Source: Gammaproteobacteria bacterium
Lineage (GTDB): Bacteria > Pseudomonadota > Gammaproteobacteria > Acidithiobacillales > Acidithiobacillaceae
DNA: 64,000 bases
Reading direction: 5' to 3'
Assembly: GCA_023381645.1 (NCBI GenBank)
Contig: JAMCRJ010000013.1
Coordinates: forward strand, 47,908-111,907
The position numbers and the translations under genes were made by a program. Shown here piece by piece: positions 1 through 7,465 of this stretch (within the stretch, counting starts at the first letter, position 1; each line of letters starts with the position of its first letter). The notes beneath the pieces were generated by a model. That model worked only from the letters and a program-made list of their open reading frames with translations, did no database searches and had not been told where the DNA came from.

Positions 1-87
1 CTCTACAGCCGGATTCTCGCCTTTTCGGTCCTGGGGGCCTTTGCCGGGACGATGGTGGCCCTCTTTTTATCGCGCCTTGTTCGTTGA
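1..87 (+). CDS. C-terminal end of a membrane protein (cut by window edge)
   Basis: An open frame enters from the left edge and stops at a TGA at 85-87. The visible 28 residues form one hydrophobic stretch with Gly/Ala spacing and end in a basic tail (SRLVR), as in the last membrane helix of an inner-membrane protein. The upstream part is not in the window, so the family cannot be named. It converges on the minus-strand genes that follow and may belong to a different transcription unit. Confidence 0.5.
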   Translation, partial: LYSRILAFSVLGAFAGTMVALFLSRLVR

Positions 88-108
88 GCGGGTCGAGCGA
101 TAGAGCCA

Positions 109-428
109 TCAGCCGCCCCAGACGACCGCAATGCCCAGGACCGCCGTGAGCAGAACCTCTCCCATGCTCATGTCGCGCCTGACGTGGAAGATCACCCCAT
201 AGATGAATCCGTGGATCAGCGCGGAGATGATGGTGTGCGCCAGCCAGTGCCCTTTGGGAGACGCCGCGTGGTGGTAGGCGTATTGAAATGAGTCGTGCGA
301 AAATCGCCAGACAGGTTTTGCAGATAGGCCACCTTGGCGGCGCGGGCAGGCGGTCCTTCATGGGTAGAGCATCCGGCCATGGTCAGTGCCGCAAAAGCGA
401 GAACGGCGGTGCGCGATAGCGATTTCAT
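109..428 (-). pseudogene. Small lipoprotein / membrane protein, frameshifted
   Basis: The start at 428 gives a lipoprotein signal peptide with a lipobox ending LTMAGC, followed by about 20 soluble residues. At a TTTT run near 304-309 the frame shifts. Reading on in the next frame gives a continuous sequence with a GHWLAHTII segment and a second hydrophobic helix ending AVVWGG and a stop at 109-111. The total length is one base short of a multiple of three, so one missing T explains it. It follows DotD by 18 nt, which suggests a T4SS accessory gene. A sequencing error is possible. Confidence 0.5.
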
Positions 429-446
429 ACGAAATCCTCCGTAGGA

Positions 447-1238
447 TCAAGGGCGATACAGGATGCCGCCCGCCGCCATCCACTTCCGGGCAATCTGATC
501 TTCCGCGTGGTTGGGGTGAATGGGCATGACCAGCTTCCAGTGATGGGACAGGGCCGTTTGCAGGGGGATCTCGGGGCCGTGCGGGCCTTCCGGCAGTGGA
601 TGCAGGGAACCACCCTTGCCCACGGTCAGAAGGTGATGGGGAGAGCGCAGGAGGCCGTTCTTGCCCACGGTCGCCGGAATCATGGGGTTGGCATCCGGCT
701 GCATCATAGGCGGGCATTGTTTGAGGACCGGATGGGACGGCAGCCATTGCGGGTTGTACGAAGTGAGTTCCAGGGTGCGGCCCAGGGGGAGGATGCGCAG
801 GGTGGCCACATGCACCATTTGCTGATTGATCTCCCGCACGATGACGGGCAGCGGCGCGTTGGTGTTCCAAACCGCCACGTCCGGCATGGGGTTAGCACCC
901 TGCAAGAGTTGCGGGTGAACCGCCAGGGCCGAGCGCCAGCCAATCCGTTGCGCGAGTTCCGCCATGAGGCGGCTGACCGGGCCGGACCAGTGCAGTTGCA
1001 GGCGATCCGTCACGCCGGACACCTTGGAAACGTGGGTGACGGCCACGGCGGGGTTTTGCAGATGGACTTCGGTGATCTGATCCAGATGCTTCAAGGATTC
1101 GGCGGCGGTCTGGGCGGACTGGTTCAACCACGCGGAGGCTTGCGTGAGGGGGACGGTTTGCGGCGCGGAAATCTGGGGATGCGCGGCGCAACCGCTGAGT
1201 CCCAGGGCAAGCACGGAAAAGGCAATACGATTTTTCAT
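447..1238 (-). CDS. dotD: DotD/TraH-like outer-membrane lipoprotein of the I-type T4SS
   Basis: This 263-aa lipoprotein has a signal peptide ending LGLSGCAAH, so Cys is the likely lipidation site. Residues about 30-150 resemble DotD: a helical segment with SLKHLDQI, then an LQLHWSGP motif and a VHVATLRILP-LELTSY strand pair, like the secretin N0-like fold that DotD contributes to the DotC-DotD-DotH outer-membrane core. It is longer than Legionella DotD (about 160 aa); the extra C-terminal 110 residues are unassigned. The ATG at 1238 was chosen because it follows an AGGAG and starts the signal peptide. A dispersed 19-bp box lies 33 nt upstream, and LQGANP near residue 114 encodes the second repeat family. 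Confidence 0.72.
   Translation of the reverse strand: MKNRIAFSVLALGLSGCAAHPQISAPQTVPLTQASAWLNQSAQTAAESLKHLDQITEVHLQNPAVAVTHVSKVSGVTDRLQLHWSGPVSRLMAELAQRIGWRSALAVHPQLLQGANPMPDVAVWNTNAPLPVIVREINQQMVHVATLRILPLGRTLELTSYNPQWLPSHPVLKQCPPMMQPDANPMIPATVGKNGLLRSPHHLLTVGKGGSLHPLPEGPHGPEIPLQTALSHHWKLVMPIHPNHAEDQIARKWMAAGGILYRP
887..906 (-). repeat. Coding 20-bp repeat inside dotD
   Basis: CTTGCAGGGTGCTAACCCC-like copy, translated here as LQGANP. Confidence 0.7.
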
Positions 1239-1263
1239 GACAACTCCTGATTGCTGATGGCTT

Positions 1264-2367
1264 CTACCTGGGTGATGCCGATTTTCCCGCGAGCACATTG
1301 TTCCAGTCCATGCCCGCTTGTGGAGGAATCAGGATGTCGGTGGCGGCGTCCGGGCGGTATTGCCGCAATCGCTCCTGCAATTTGTGCGCGTACTCCAGTC
1401 CGGCCTTGTCGTTGTCGGCCAGGATGGCGATGTTCCTGGCCGAGACGGGCGGCACCCAATCGGCCAGCAGGACGCCGTTGAGCGCGGCCATGACGGGCAG
1501 GATGGCACCCTTGCGCCGGGTGAGGGTATGCGCGGCCAGAACCGTCTCGATGCCCTCGCCAATGCCGATCATCCCGCTTTGCGGGTCCGGGACATGGATG
1601 CGCACCGCGCCGCCGTTCAGCCGTTCCACGCATTTCTTGAGAAACTTGGCATTTCCACCGGGAACGTCCGCCTTGCCGGAGCCATCGGGCCGGATGAAGG
1701 TTTTGTGAATGCCCAGGATTTCATCGTGGAGGTTGGTGATGAGGGCGATCATGGCCGGGCCTTCATGCAGCACCGTGAACCCGCCCTTGCCGTCCGGGGC
1801 GTATTGGGTGAGCCAGCGATGAAAGCGCAAGTGCGCATCGGCGGGAATACTGTCGGTCAGAATCCCGCGACTGGTGAGATAGGTTTCGATAATGGTGCCC
1901 CGGATCGGGATGCCTTGACTCCAGGTTTCCTTGATGCGGGACAGTTCCTTGCGATGGTTCATTTTGGGAGTCTCCTGCGCGACAGGCTTGGTTGCTCCGG
2001 GAAATACGGGCTTGGCCGACAGGTTTTTTCCCATGCCTACAGTGTCCCGCACCGCCTGGAAGCTCTGGGCGCGGGTCCAGCCATGTATATGCTCCAGCAG
2101 CATGAATCCGTCCCCGGCCAGCAGTTCTCCGCCGCCCTGGGAGCACACGAAGGTGCCATTGCCATCCTTGTCATCGAACCGAAAGCGATCCTTGCCGCCG
2201 CAGCCGGGGCAGGCGCAATGCTTCCCGGTGAGTCTGTGGGCATCGACGCCCAGGGCGGGAAGCAGGGCTTTCCAATGGCCACGCGCCGCTGCCGCCACAT
2301 CGGAAAAATCGACAGGCTCCTTGCCGATTTCCTGGTAGCGCCGAGAAAAATCACTCAGGTTGCCCAT
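1264..2367 (-). CDS. P4-type DNA primase with zinc finger and Toprim domain
   Basis: The 367-aa protein has an N-terminal zinc-binding motif ([12 protein letters not shown], about residues 52-63, then FVCSQGGG) of the P4 alpha / phage primase type. A Toprim-like domain follows at about residues 240-330, with [13 protein letters not shown] and [10 protein letters not shown] supplying the acidic residues. No helicase domain follows, so it resembles stand-alone primases of plasmids and prophages that prime the transferred strand or element replication. Its last codons (GKSASPR) are encoded by the dispersed box that serves dotD. The start overlaps the preceding gene by 17 nt. Confidence 0.82.
   Translation of the reverse strand: MGNLSDFSRRYQEIGKEPVDFSDVAAAARGHWKALLPALGVDAHRLTGKHCACPGCGGKDRFRFDDKDGNGTFVCSQGGGELLAGDGFMLLEHIHGWTRAQSFQAVRDTVGMGKNLSAKPVFPGATKPVAQETPKMNHRKELSRIKETWSQGIPIRGTIIETYLTSRGILTDSIPADAHLRFHRWLTQYAPDGKGGFTVLHEGPAMIALITNLHDEILGIHKTFIRPDGSGKADVPGGNAKFLKKCVERLNGGAVRIHVPDPQSGMIGIGEGIETVLAAHTLTRRKGAILPVMAALNGVLLADWVPPVSARNIAILADNDKAGLEYAHKLQERLRQYRPDAATDILIPPQAGMDWNNVLAGKSASPR
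1267..1285 (-). promoter_or_regulatory. Dispersed box upstream of dotD
   Basis: Exact match to the consensus AAAATCGGCAYCACCCWGG. Its gene-proximal CACC ends 33 nt before the dotD ATG and lies inside the last codons of the primase gene. Confidence 0.8.
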
Positions 2368-2680
2368 TTTCCTTTCCCCCCTGGATGATGACGGCCAGTG
2401 CCTTTACGGCTTCCCGAATCAAACGCTGTTCATCCTCTATCCGGGTCAGTCGCGTGGCGACCTGCCTCAACTCGGTGTCCATGCGGTCCACCAGCTTGCT
2501 CAGGGTACCCTCCAGGCGATTCATGAACTGGTCGGGATCTCGGTAGGTTTTCTCTTGCAGGGCCAAGCCGACATTCATGGCGTCGATGACCGGCGCAAAA
2601 ACGGCGGATACTTCCCGTGCCAGGGCCGCGATGCTTTCGGGGTGGCTACTGGCGATACGGCGTTCAATCTCGGTCGTCAT
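2351..2680 (-). CDS. Small helical protein of unknown function
   Basis: 109 aa, almost entirely predicted helix, with heptad-like spacing between about residues 50 and 100 ([20 protein letters not shown]). This suggests a coiled coil. It has no signal peptide or membrane segment. It overlaps the upstream gene by ATGA and runs into the primase start, so it is translationally coupled to both. I recognise no family. Confidence 0.6.
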   Translation of the reverse strand: MTTEIERRIASSHPESIAALAREVSAVFAPVIDAMNVGLALQEKTYRDPDQFMNRLEGTLSKLVDRMDTELRQVATRLTRIEDEQRLIREAVKALAVIIQGGKENGQPE

Positions 2681-3153
2681 TCAAAAATCCTCCGCGACAG
2701 TGGGCACAGGCCGCGCACTCGACGATGCGCCTCTATTTCGTGATAACGGGCGACCAACTGATGGTGCATGGCGGGCGGGTAGTAGTCCTTGCCGTACAGT
2801 TGCCCTTGCAGGGCCTCGGCTTCCGCGTTCAGGCGCTTTTCCGCTTCCACGACGCGCAGGACGTGCGGCGCGTAGGATGGCGATTCCAGGACGGCGGACA
2901 GGGCCACAGGGATATCCTGCAAGCCGACGATCTCCCAGGACTCGTCATTCCGGGGGTTGCGGGGCCGAAAATCGCCCCCATGCGCAAAGACTTCCCATAC
3001 CCTTTCCCGCAAATCCGATGGCATCATTGAGCGCTCTTTGGGCGCGGCCCGAACCGCAGCAGCCATCGCTCCGCCTGTCTTTTCTCCTGGGGAATCTTTC
3101 TGTCCCGCAAGGCCGACAGCACTAGGGACCAGTAGGCTTTCTTGGTCATACAT
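2677..3153 (-). CDS. Hypothetical protein
   Basis: 158 aa from the ATG at 3153 (MYDQES), which has AAAGGAG eight nt upstream; an in-frame ATG at 3177 lacks a binding site. The C-terminal half is charged and helical ([20 protein letters not shown]) and ends with two Cys/His-rich residues pairs ([13 protein letters not shown]). The dispersed box lies 28 nt upstream. Function unknown. Confidence 0.6.
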   Translation of the reverse strand: MYDQESLLVPSAVGLAGQKDSPGEKTGGAMAAAVRAAPKERSMMPSDLRERVWEVFAHGGDFRPRNPRNDESWEIVGLQDIPVALSAVLESPSYAPHVLRVVEAEKRLNAEAEALQGQLYGKDYYPPAMHHQLVARYHEIEAHRRVRGLCPLSRRIFE

Positions 3154-3176
3154 ACGTTCTCCTTTTATCTGTACCA

Positions 3177-3195
3177 CCGGGGTGGTGCCGATTTT
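3177..3195 (-). promoter_or_regulatory. Dispersed box upstream of 2677-3153
   Basis: AAAATCGGCACCACC is followed by a perfect ACCACC-CC-GGTGGT dyad. Spacing to the ATG is 28 nt. Confidence 0.8.
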
Positions 3196-3530
3196 CAGGG
3201 GAGCAGCGACAGTTGTGCCTTGTTTTTTCTGGGCGCAGCCACAACGGAAACAGGCTTTGGCGCGGGCGCGGGCGCGGATACAACGGCGGGGGCAGGGGCA
3301 GGGGCAGGGGCAGGGGCAGGGGTCTGCATTGCCGCCTGCCGGATCTCGGTCTGATCGTCCCGCAGGTGGAAGTTCATCAGGGACGCTTCAGTCATGTCTC
3401 GCGCCCACGGCCCCGCCAGATGGTCTTGTGGCTGCATGGCAAGAAAATGGTGGTACCACGCGGCATAGGCCGTGATCCAGGCGTCGCGGCCCTCCAGGAC
3501 TGCGGGAAGATTCAGGGTTTGATGGCCCAT
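3195..3530 (-). CDS. Hypothetical protein with Pro-Ala repeat
   Basis: 111 aa. Residues 1-70 are a compact, Trp-rich helical region (WITAYAAWYHHFLAM). Residues 71-100 are a PAPAPA run encoded by tandem GGGGCA hexamers at about 3291-3325, so the length may vary between strains. The tail is basic. Its start overlaps the previous gene. Function unknown; a flexible linker tethering a small domain is an inference. Confidence 0.55.
   Translation of the reverse strand: MGHQTLNLPAVLEGRDAWITAYAAWYHHFLAMQPQDHLAGPWARDMTEASLMNFHLRDDQTEIRQAAMQTPAPAPAPAPAPAVVSAPAPAPKPVSVVAAPRKNKAQLSLLP
3291..3325 (+). repeat. GGGGCA hexamer tandem repeat
   Basis: About five to six GGGGCA units encode the PAPAPA segment of the minus-strand gene. 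A candidate slippage site that would change length by dipeptides without frameshift. Confidence 0.8.
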
Positions 3531-3994
3531 GTGCGCTTGATCCCGTCTAAAGGCTCATCTTCCAGTTCCAGGTGAACAGAGGCGGCGTATAGCGCATCAC
3601 GCACCTTGAGCAATCGGTCGCGGTCTTTTTGCATGTTCGCCCGCTCTTTTTCGACTTCCGCCAGAGTAGCGGCCACGTCCTGCATCATTTTTTGCCCCTG
3701 CTCGATCCATTCCTTCCCGAACTGCAACCATTCCGCGAAGGATTGCTCCAGATCGCGCAACGGGCTTGATGCAAGTGACGGTTCCGGGGAATCCATCCCT
3801 TTCGTTACTGGATCGCTCATTATCCAGACTCCTTCTCTCAGGTGAATGGCCCCCCTTTCCGCCAGAGCTTTCAGGTCGAAACTCATGCCGATCCGGGAAG
3901 CCTCCGGCATCGCCGTTTGATAGGCTTCCCATAGCTGGCCCGGTGTGCAAGGTTCCGCTGCCAGCATCGACCGAATGACCGCCATGCCGTCCAT
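3512..3994 (-). CDS. Hypothetical protein: winged-helix-like N-terminus plus coiled coil
   Basis: 160 aa. Residues 1-60 (CTPGQLWEAY...FDLKALAERGAIHLREGVW) look like a winged-helix fold: helix, helix, short wing. Residues 80-140 form a long charged helix (EVEKERANMQKDRDRLLK) likely to be a coiled coil. It sits 5 nt after the lipoprotein gene and overlaps the next gene by 19 nt. A DNA-binding role is only suggested by shape. Confidence 0.5.
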   Translation of the reverse strand: MDGMAVIRSMLAAEPCTPGQLWEAYQTAMPEASRIGMSFDLKALAERGAIHLREGVWIMSDPVTKGMDSPEPSLASSPLRDLEQSFAEWLQFGKEWIEQGQKMMQDVAATLAEVEKERANMQKDRDRLLKVRDALYAASVHLELEDEPLDGIKRTWAIKP

Positions 3995-3999
3995 CAGGA

Positions 4000-4320
4000 T
4001 CAGTTATCGGGGACGCAGGTGTATCCGGCAGGGCAGGGCGGATTGTTGGCGGGCGGCGCGTAGTAGCCGGGGGGGGGTGTGGGGGCGGACTGTGGACCGG
4101 AGTGCGCCACTCCATAGCCCGCCAATCCTCCGACGCCCGCGCCGATGGCGGCCCCGGCCAAGGGAGATCCGGTCTGGTTGCCGATCACGGCCCCGGCCAG
4201 CGCTCCCAGGAGCGCCCCGCCGCCCGTATCCGCCGTTGTCGCATTGCTGGCATAGGGATTGTTGGCGCAGCCCGCCAGGGCCAGCGCACCGATCAAAAGA
4301 AAAGCCTGAGTTTTACGCAT
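4000..4320 (-). CDS. Glycine-zipper lipoprotein
   Basis: 106 aa from ATG 4320. The lipoprotein signal ends ALALAGCANN. Residues about 35-75 contain a glycine zipper (GALLGALAGAVIGNQTG...GAAIGAGVGGLAGYG), as in the 17-kDa surface antigen / YMGG family of outer-membrane lipoproteins. A Pro-rich tail with two Cys follows (PPCPAGYTC). It probably sits in the outer membrane. A role in the transfer channel is inferred from its neighbours only. Confidence 0.72.
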   Translation of the reverse strand: MRKTQAFLLIGALALAGCANNPYASNATTADTGGGALLGALAGAVIGNQTGSPLAGAAIGAGVGGLAGYGVAHSGPQSAPTPPPGYYAPPANNPPCPAGYTCVPDN

Positions 4321-4426
4321 GACGGTTCTCCTTGGCTTTTTGAGGGCGAGCGGTGCGAACGATTCCAATCCCTGCCGCTACGGTCAAAAACACACTACAA
4401 CCCACGAGTATCCAGTTCCAGATCAT
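4313..4426 (-). CDS. Small single-pass membrane protein (37 aa)
   Basis: Starts at ATG 4426 (MIWNWILVG) with GGGAG seven nt upstream. One hydrophobic helix of about 20 residues, then a basic tail (RPQKAKENRHA). The stop overlaps the next start region. A dispersed box lies 32 nt upstream, which is the main evidence that this short frame is expressed. Function unknown. Confidence 0.55.
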   Translation of the reverse strand: MIWNWILVGCSVFLTVAAGIGIVRTARPQKAKENRHA

Positions 4427-4453
4427 CAAAATCTCCCTATTCGTTTCCTCTCT

Positions 4454-4472
4454 CCATGGTGATGCCGATTCT
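4454..4472 (-). promoter_or_regulatory. Dispersed box upstream of 4313-4426
   Basis: AGAATCGGCATCACCATGG: two mismatches to the consensus. Spacing to ATG is 32 nt. There is no gene directly upstream, so this copy cannot be explained by coding constraint. Confidence 0.75.
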
Positions 4473-4566
4473 GCGGATCGGGGCGCAACCACCAGTGCAA
4501 ACCGAGCAAAACCAGCCATTCCTCGACCTTCACCCCACCTTTCCCGGCCATACCGCGCTTCCAAGA

Positions 4567-4596
4567 CTTGACAAGCGCCCCTATCCTGGTGTACTA
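4567..4596 (+). promoter_or_regulatory. Possible promoter for 4643-4801
   Basis: TTGACA at 4567-4572 and TACTAC 18 nt downstream make a fair sigma-70-type match ahead of the small plus-strand gene. Weak -10. Confidence 0.35.
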
Positions 4597-4642
4597 CGCG
4601 AACGTAGGCTGGATGACGGCTGTGGAAAGAAGGGGGGTGACT

Positions 4643-4801
4643 ATGAACAACAACGATCATTGGAATCCCTCGCATCCTCTCCATGAGTATTTTCACGGAG
4701 AGTCTCCCCGTCGAGCTAACAATGGGGCGTTTAAACTAAGAATTTCTCCAACGCTTTTGTTCGTTATTGCAGCCTTGGTCGGTGTTTTTTTTCTCTTTTA
4801 G
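4643..4801 (+). CDS. Small C-tail-anchored membrane protein (52 aa)
   Basis: Starts at ATG 4643 after a GGGGGGTGA purine stretch. The N-terminal 30 residues are polar, then one hydrophobic helix (TLLFVIAALVGVFFLF) reaches the stop. It is the only plus-strand gene in this stretch and is closed by a strong hairpin. Function unknown. Confidence 0.45.
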   Translation: MNNNDHWNPSHPLHEYFHGESPRRANNGAFKLRISPTLLFVIAALVGVFFLF

Positions 4802-4806
4802 TTCAA

Positions 4807-4835
4807 GCAAACCCCACTATCACAGTGGGGTTTGC
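4807..4835. terminator. Bidirectional terminator hairpin
   Basis: A perfect 12-bp stem (GCAAACCCCACT / AGTGGGGTTTGC) with a 5-nt loop lies between the convergent ends of the small plus gene (4801) and dotA (4844). T-rich sequence follows only loosely. Confidence 0.7.
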
Positions 4836-4843
4836 TCTGAATC

Positions 4844-7006
4844 TTACATTTTTTCCATCTGTTGATTGTGCTTTGCAGCAATGTTGCTGGCCGGACTCTT
4901 TGCTCCTTCATGCGCCCCTTTCTGCTTCTCCACGACGCCGCCCTCGTTGTACCCACCATGGCTCGCAGAAGCCCATGCCATCACCCTTTCCGGTAGCAAA
5001 AAAACCAATTTGAACGCCTCATAAGCGATTATCACCATCAACGTGGCGTAAACGCCTACCGCACCCACCATATCCAACGGGCCGGTAATACCCCCGCCTG
5101 TATCCTGGCTCGAAACAACCGCTTTGGTAATCATGGATGTCACGAGAGCCGTAAACCCCATAAAGAGCGCATAACCCCCTAATAATCCCAAGATCATCAA
5201 AAAGGGCCGGACCATGATGGCCAGGGCAATTTTGTAGCCAGTGGTACCCATGCCGACGACCTCATGCCCTTCGGGGTGCATGTGCATGATGCCCCAGAGG
5301 GGAGCCGCGACGATCATCTCGAAGGCCATGAGCAGAAAGCCGAGCAGCCCGGCCACCCACACCATGAAGGGGATGAGCGGTACGACGAAACTCAGGAAAA
5401 AGCCCTCGACGAACAATACCCCGGCTAGAAACAGGAGGATTGGAGTCACGTCATAATAAACCACCTTGGCGGCAGGGTTGCTTGCCTCTCCCGCTACCGC
5501 TTTTTCAACGGTGTTGCCATTGAGTGCTGCCACAGTAGCGGTCAAAAGCGCACTACCCACATAGACAGCGCCACCCGCAAGCTCCATGCCGGTGCCCAGA
5601 TTGCGAATGGCGATCAAAGGATTGGCGTTGGTACTGGAAATAGCGCCGATCAGGAGCGGGGTGGCTTGCGCGAACACGCCCCCTATATCGCTACTGGCAT
5701 TTATGGTCGGCTGCACATGCCCAACCAGACTGCCGTTTTGCTTGACGAAGCTGGCGGCGCGAGCCTCTGCATGGTCGATATGCGACGATCCTATCTTGCC
5801 CAGGGCGCTGCCCATGTTGATGCCGCTGGCATCCCCCAGGCTGTTTGCCGCCCGTTGCGCGACTTCATTCCACTGCACAATATCCCAGAACCATTCGCCC
5901 GCCGTGGCAAAGCCGTCCGTCTTGGCCGCGCTGACGTATTTCGACACCTGGGCCGCCAGCGCCGTATTTGCCGCATTCTGAATGTCGGTCTGCATGGTCG
6001 TGTCGTAGGCGTTAATCGCCTTGACGAAATTGGTATCATCGGTTCCCGGCTTTTTCTCGTCGTAGAGATTGGTCGAAATCGGCTTGAGGCTGGTGATCAG
6101 CGTTCCGATGGCCGTTCCATTGTCGGAGCCGATGGTGTTGACCATGCTGGCCCCCATCCCGGTCCCTTCCGCCCCGGAGACGTAAGCCACCTTGCCGCAG
6201 ACCGAAGAAGTCAGGCCCAGACTGGTCAGTTTGCCCAGCAATCCCCCACTGTCCGCCGTCCACATATAATCGCTGTATTGGGTGGCGTAGGTGGCTTCGC
6301 CGGGCAAGGGGCTAACGGTTTCCTGATAGCCCTCGAACACATGGGCTGCGGCATCCAGCGGGTTGATCGTGTTTTCCAGGGTCGGCCCGGTCCGGCTGAT
6401 CGGATTTGCGCCGGGCCAATAACTATCCGCCGTTTTGTTAATGCCCAATTCGCACACCTGGGAACTGATGATGCCCTCCGCGATTTGCCCGGTATTGACC
6501 GGGCTGACCACCACAGAGCCTACCGGGTCTTTGGCGATGTACTGGATGCTTTGTGCCCATAAGCCGTCACCCGCGCCGATGCTAAAGGTCAGCAACCAGA
6601 TCACGATGCCCTGGGCCGCTGACAGCCCGCCCAGGGAGGGGACGGGCAAAATGAGGGCCGCGCCCGCCGCCGCCTTCATGGGAATCCACATCGAGGACCA
6701 TTTCTGTCCCAGGGGTTCGCCCTCATGGGCGGTTTTCATGACGCTGGCCCCGATAACATAGGTGAGCAGCAGCCCGCCCAGGATCAGGACCAGGGAGTTG
6801 ATGTCCATGAGGGCCGTGGTGATGTCGCTGACCGTCCCGCTTCCGACGCCGCTGATCTGGTGGATGGCCGAGCCGATGGTGTGCGCCAGGATGCCCAGAA
6901 TCATATCATCGCTGGCGGGCTTGGTGCTGAACGTACCGGCGAGACCCGGAACGGACCAGAGCAGCGTCAGCAGCCCGGCCAGGAGATAAGGTAGACGTTT
7001 CCGCAT
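4844..7006 (-). CDS. dotA: DotA/TraY-like polytopic membrane protein
   Basis: 720 aa from ATG 7006 (MRKRLPYLL, with AAGGA upstream). A cleavable signal peptide is followed by a helix (LVLILGGLLLTYVIGASV), a second near residue 115, a large periplasmic domain of about 350 residues, and a C-terminal block of 5-6 helices (ILLFLAGVLFVEGFFLSF, VPLIPFMVWVAGLLGFLL). This topology and length match DotA/TraY of I-type T4SSs, an inner-membrane and partly released channel component. It is the last gene of its operon before a terminator. Confidence in the family is high; mechanism is known only from Dot/Icm and R64. Confidence 0.82.
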   Translation of the reverse strand: MRKRLPYLLAGLLTLLWSVPGLAGTFSTKPASDDMILGILAHTIGSAIHQISGVGSGTVSDITTALMDINSLVLILGGLLLTYVIGASVMKTAHEGEPLGQKWSSMWIPMKAAAGAALILPVPSLGGLSAAQGIVIWLLTFSIGAGDGLWAQSIQYIAKDPVGSVVVSPVNTGQIAEGIISSQVCELGINKTADSYWPGANPISRTGPTLENTINPLDAAAHVFEGYQETVSPLPGEATYATQYSDYMWTADSGGLLGKLTSLGLTSSVCGKVAYVSGAEGTGMGASMVNTIGSDNGTAIGTLITSLKPISTNLYDEKKPGTDDTNFVKAINAYDTTMQTDIQNAANTALAAQVSKYVSAAKTDGFATAGEWFWDIVQWNEVAQRAANSLGDASGINMGSALGKIGSSHIDHAEARAASFVKQNGSLVGHVQPTINASSDIGGVFAQATPLLIGAISSTNANPLIAIRNLGTGMELAGGAVYVGSALLTATVAALNGNTVEKAVAGEASNPAAKVVYYDVTPILLFLAGVLFVEGFFLSFVVPLIPFMVWVAGLLGFLLMAFEMIVAAPLWGIMHMHPEGHEVVGMGTTGYKIALAIMVRPFLMILGLLGGYALFMGFTALVTSMITKAVVSSQDTGGGITGPLDMVGAVGVYATLMVIIAYEAFKLVFLLPERVMAWASASHGGYNEGGVVEKQKGAHEGAKSPASNIAAKHNQQMEKM

Positions 7007-7032
7007 GGCACAATCCTTCTGTGATGTTACTC

Positions 7033-7051
7033 CCATGGTGGTGCCGTTTTT
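7033..7051 (-). promoter_or_regulatory. Dispersed box variant upstream of dotA
   Basis: AAAAACGGCACCACCATGG, with TCG changed to ACG. Spacing to the dotA ATG is 31 nt. Confidence 0.7.
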
Positions 7052-7063
7052 CGTAGGCTAACC

Positions 7064-7100
7064 GCGTGGGGAAACCCCACGGCCTTAGTCGTGGGGAGAT
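7064..7100. mobile_element. IS200/IS605-type end hairpin (remnant)
   Basis: CCCCACG-GCCTTAGT-CGTGGGG followed by AGATTC is the subterminal hairpin typical of IS200/IS605 (TnpA/TnpB) ends. No transposase or TnpB frame adjoins it. It separates the 69-aa gene from dotA and may also act as an intra-operon hairpin. Confidence 0.5.
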
Positions 7101-7112
7101 TCAGAAGCCGGG

Positions 7113-7322
7113 TTATGGCCGCTGCGCGGGCCGTGGCTCAGGGGCAGGGCCACTCAATAGGTCCAGCAAGTCCATCAGGTGCAGGACATGCCCCAGGGAC
7201 GGATCGACGAACTCCATGCCGAGTTCATCGTCCACTTCATCGTCGGGTTCCAGTAACAATTCTTGCCGCCGTGCGGCATTTCGCGCAGCTTCCAGATTCG
7301 CCAACGCTTCGTTTGTGTCCAT
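7113..7322 (-). CDS. Small acidic protein (69 aa)
   Basis: ATG 7322 with GGGAGA upstream. Acidic and helical (LLLEPDDEVDDELGMEF), Pro-rich at the end. The C-terminal codons run into the IS605-like end, so the tail may be chimeric. Function unknown. Confidence 0.45.
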   Translation of the reverse strand: MDTNEALANLEAARNAARRQELLLEPDDEVDDELGMEFVDPSLGHVLHLMDLLDLLSGPAPEPRPAQRP

Positions 7323-7464
7323 TATTCTCTCCCGATATGCAAAAGGCTCCAGAGCGGAGCACCGATCACTATTTCAGCGGCTAAAAAAGCCCATCCCAAC
7401 AGGTCAAAACGGTAAAAGACAGACTTTAGACTGTGCTCATTGCGGTAACTCCTATGCCGATTTT
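7320..7464 (-). pseudogene. Small membrane protein frame lacking a usable start
   Basis: A frame ending in TAATG overlap with the 7322 start encodes a convincing membrane helix (LLGWAFLAAEIVIGAPLW). The ATG placed correctly after AGGAG, at about 7440, is one base out of frame and gives only MSTV and a stop. Most likely a frameshift at the fifth codon inactivated a small gene of about 40 aa. Confidence 0.35.
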
Positions 7465-7465
7465 T
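7449..7465 (-). promoter_or_regulatory. Partial dispersed box after 7464-8570
   Basis: AAAAATCGGCAT is followed directly by AGGAG rather than CACC. It sits about 10 nt before the broken small frame. Confidence 0.5.

Noticed and set aside
3291..3325. Short tandem repeats as a CRISPR array
   Set aside because: Units are 6 bp, contiguous, without spacers, and encode PAPAPA in frame. No CRISPR array or cas gene found in the window.
7064..7100. Intact IS200/IS605 element
   Set aside because: Only the end hairpin is present; no TnpA or TnpB frame lies within 2 kb.
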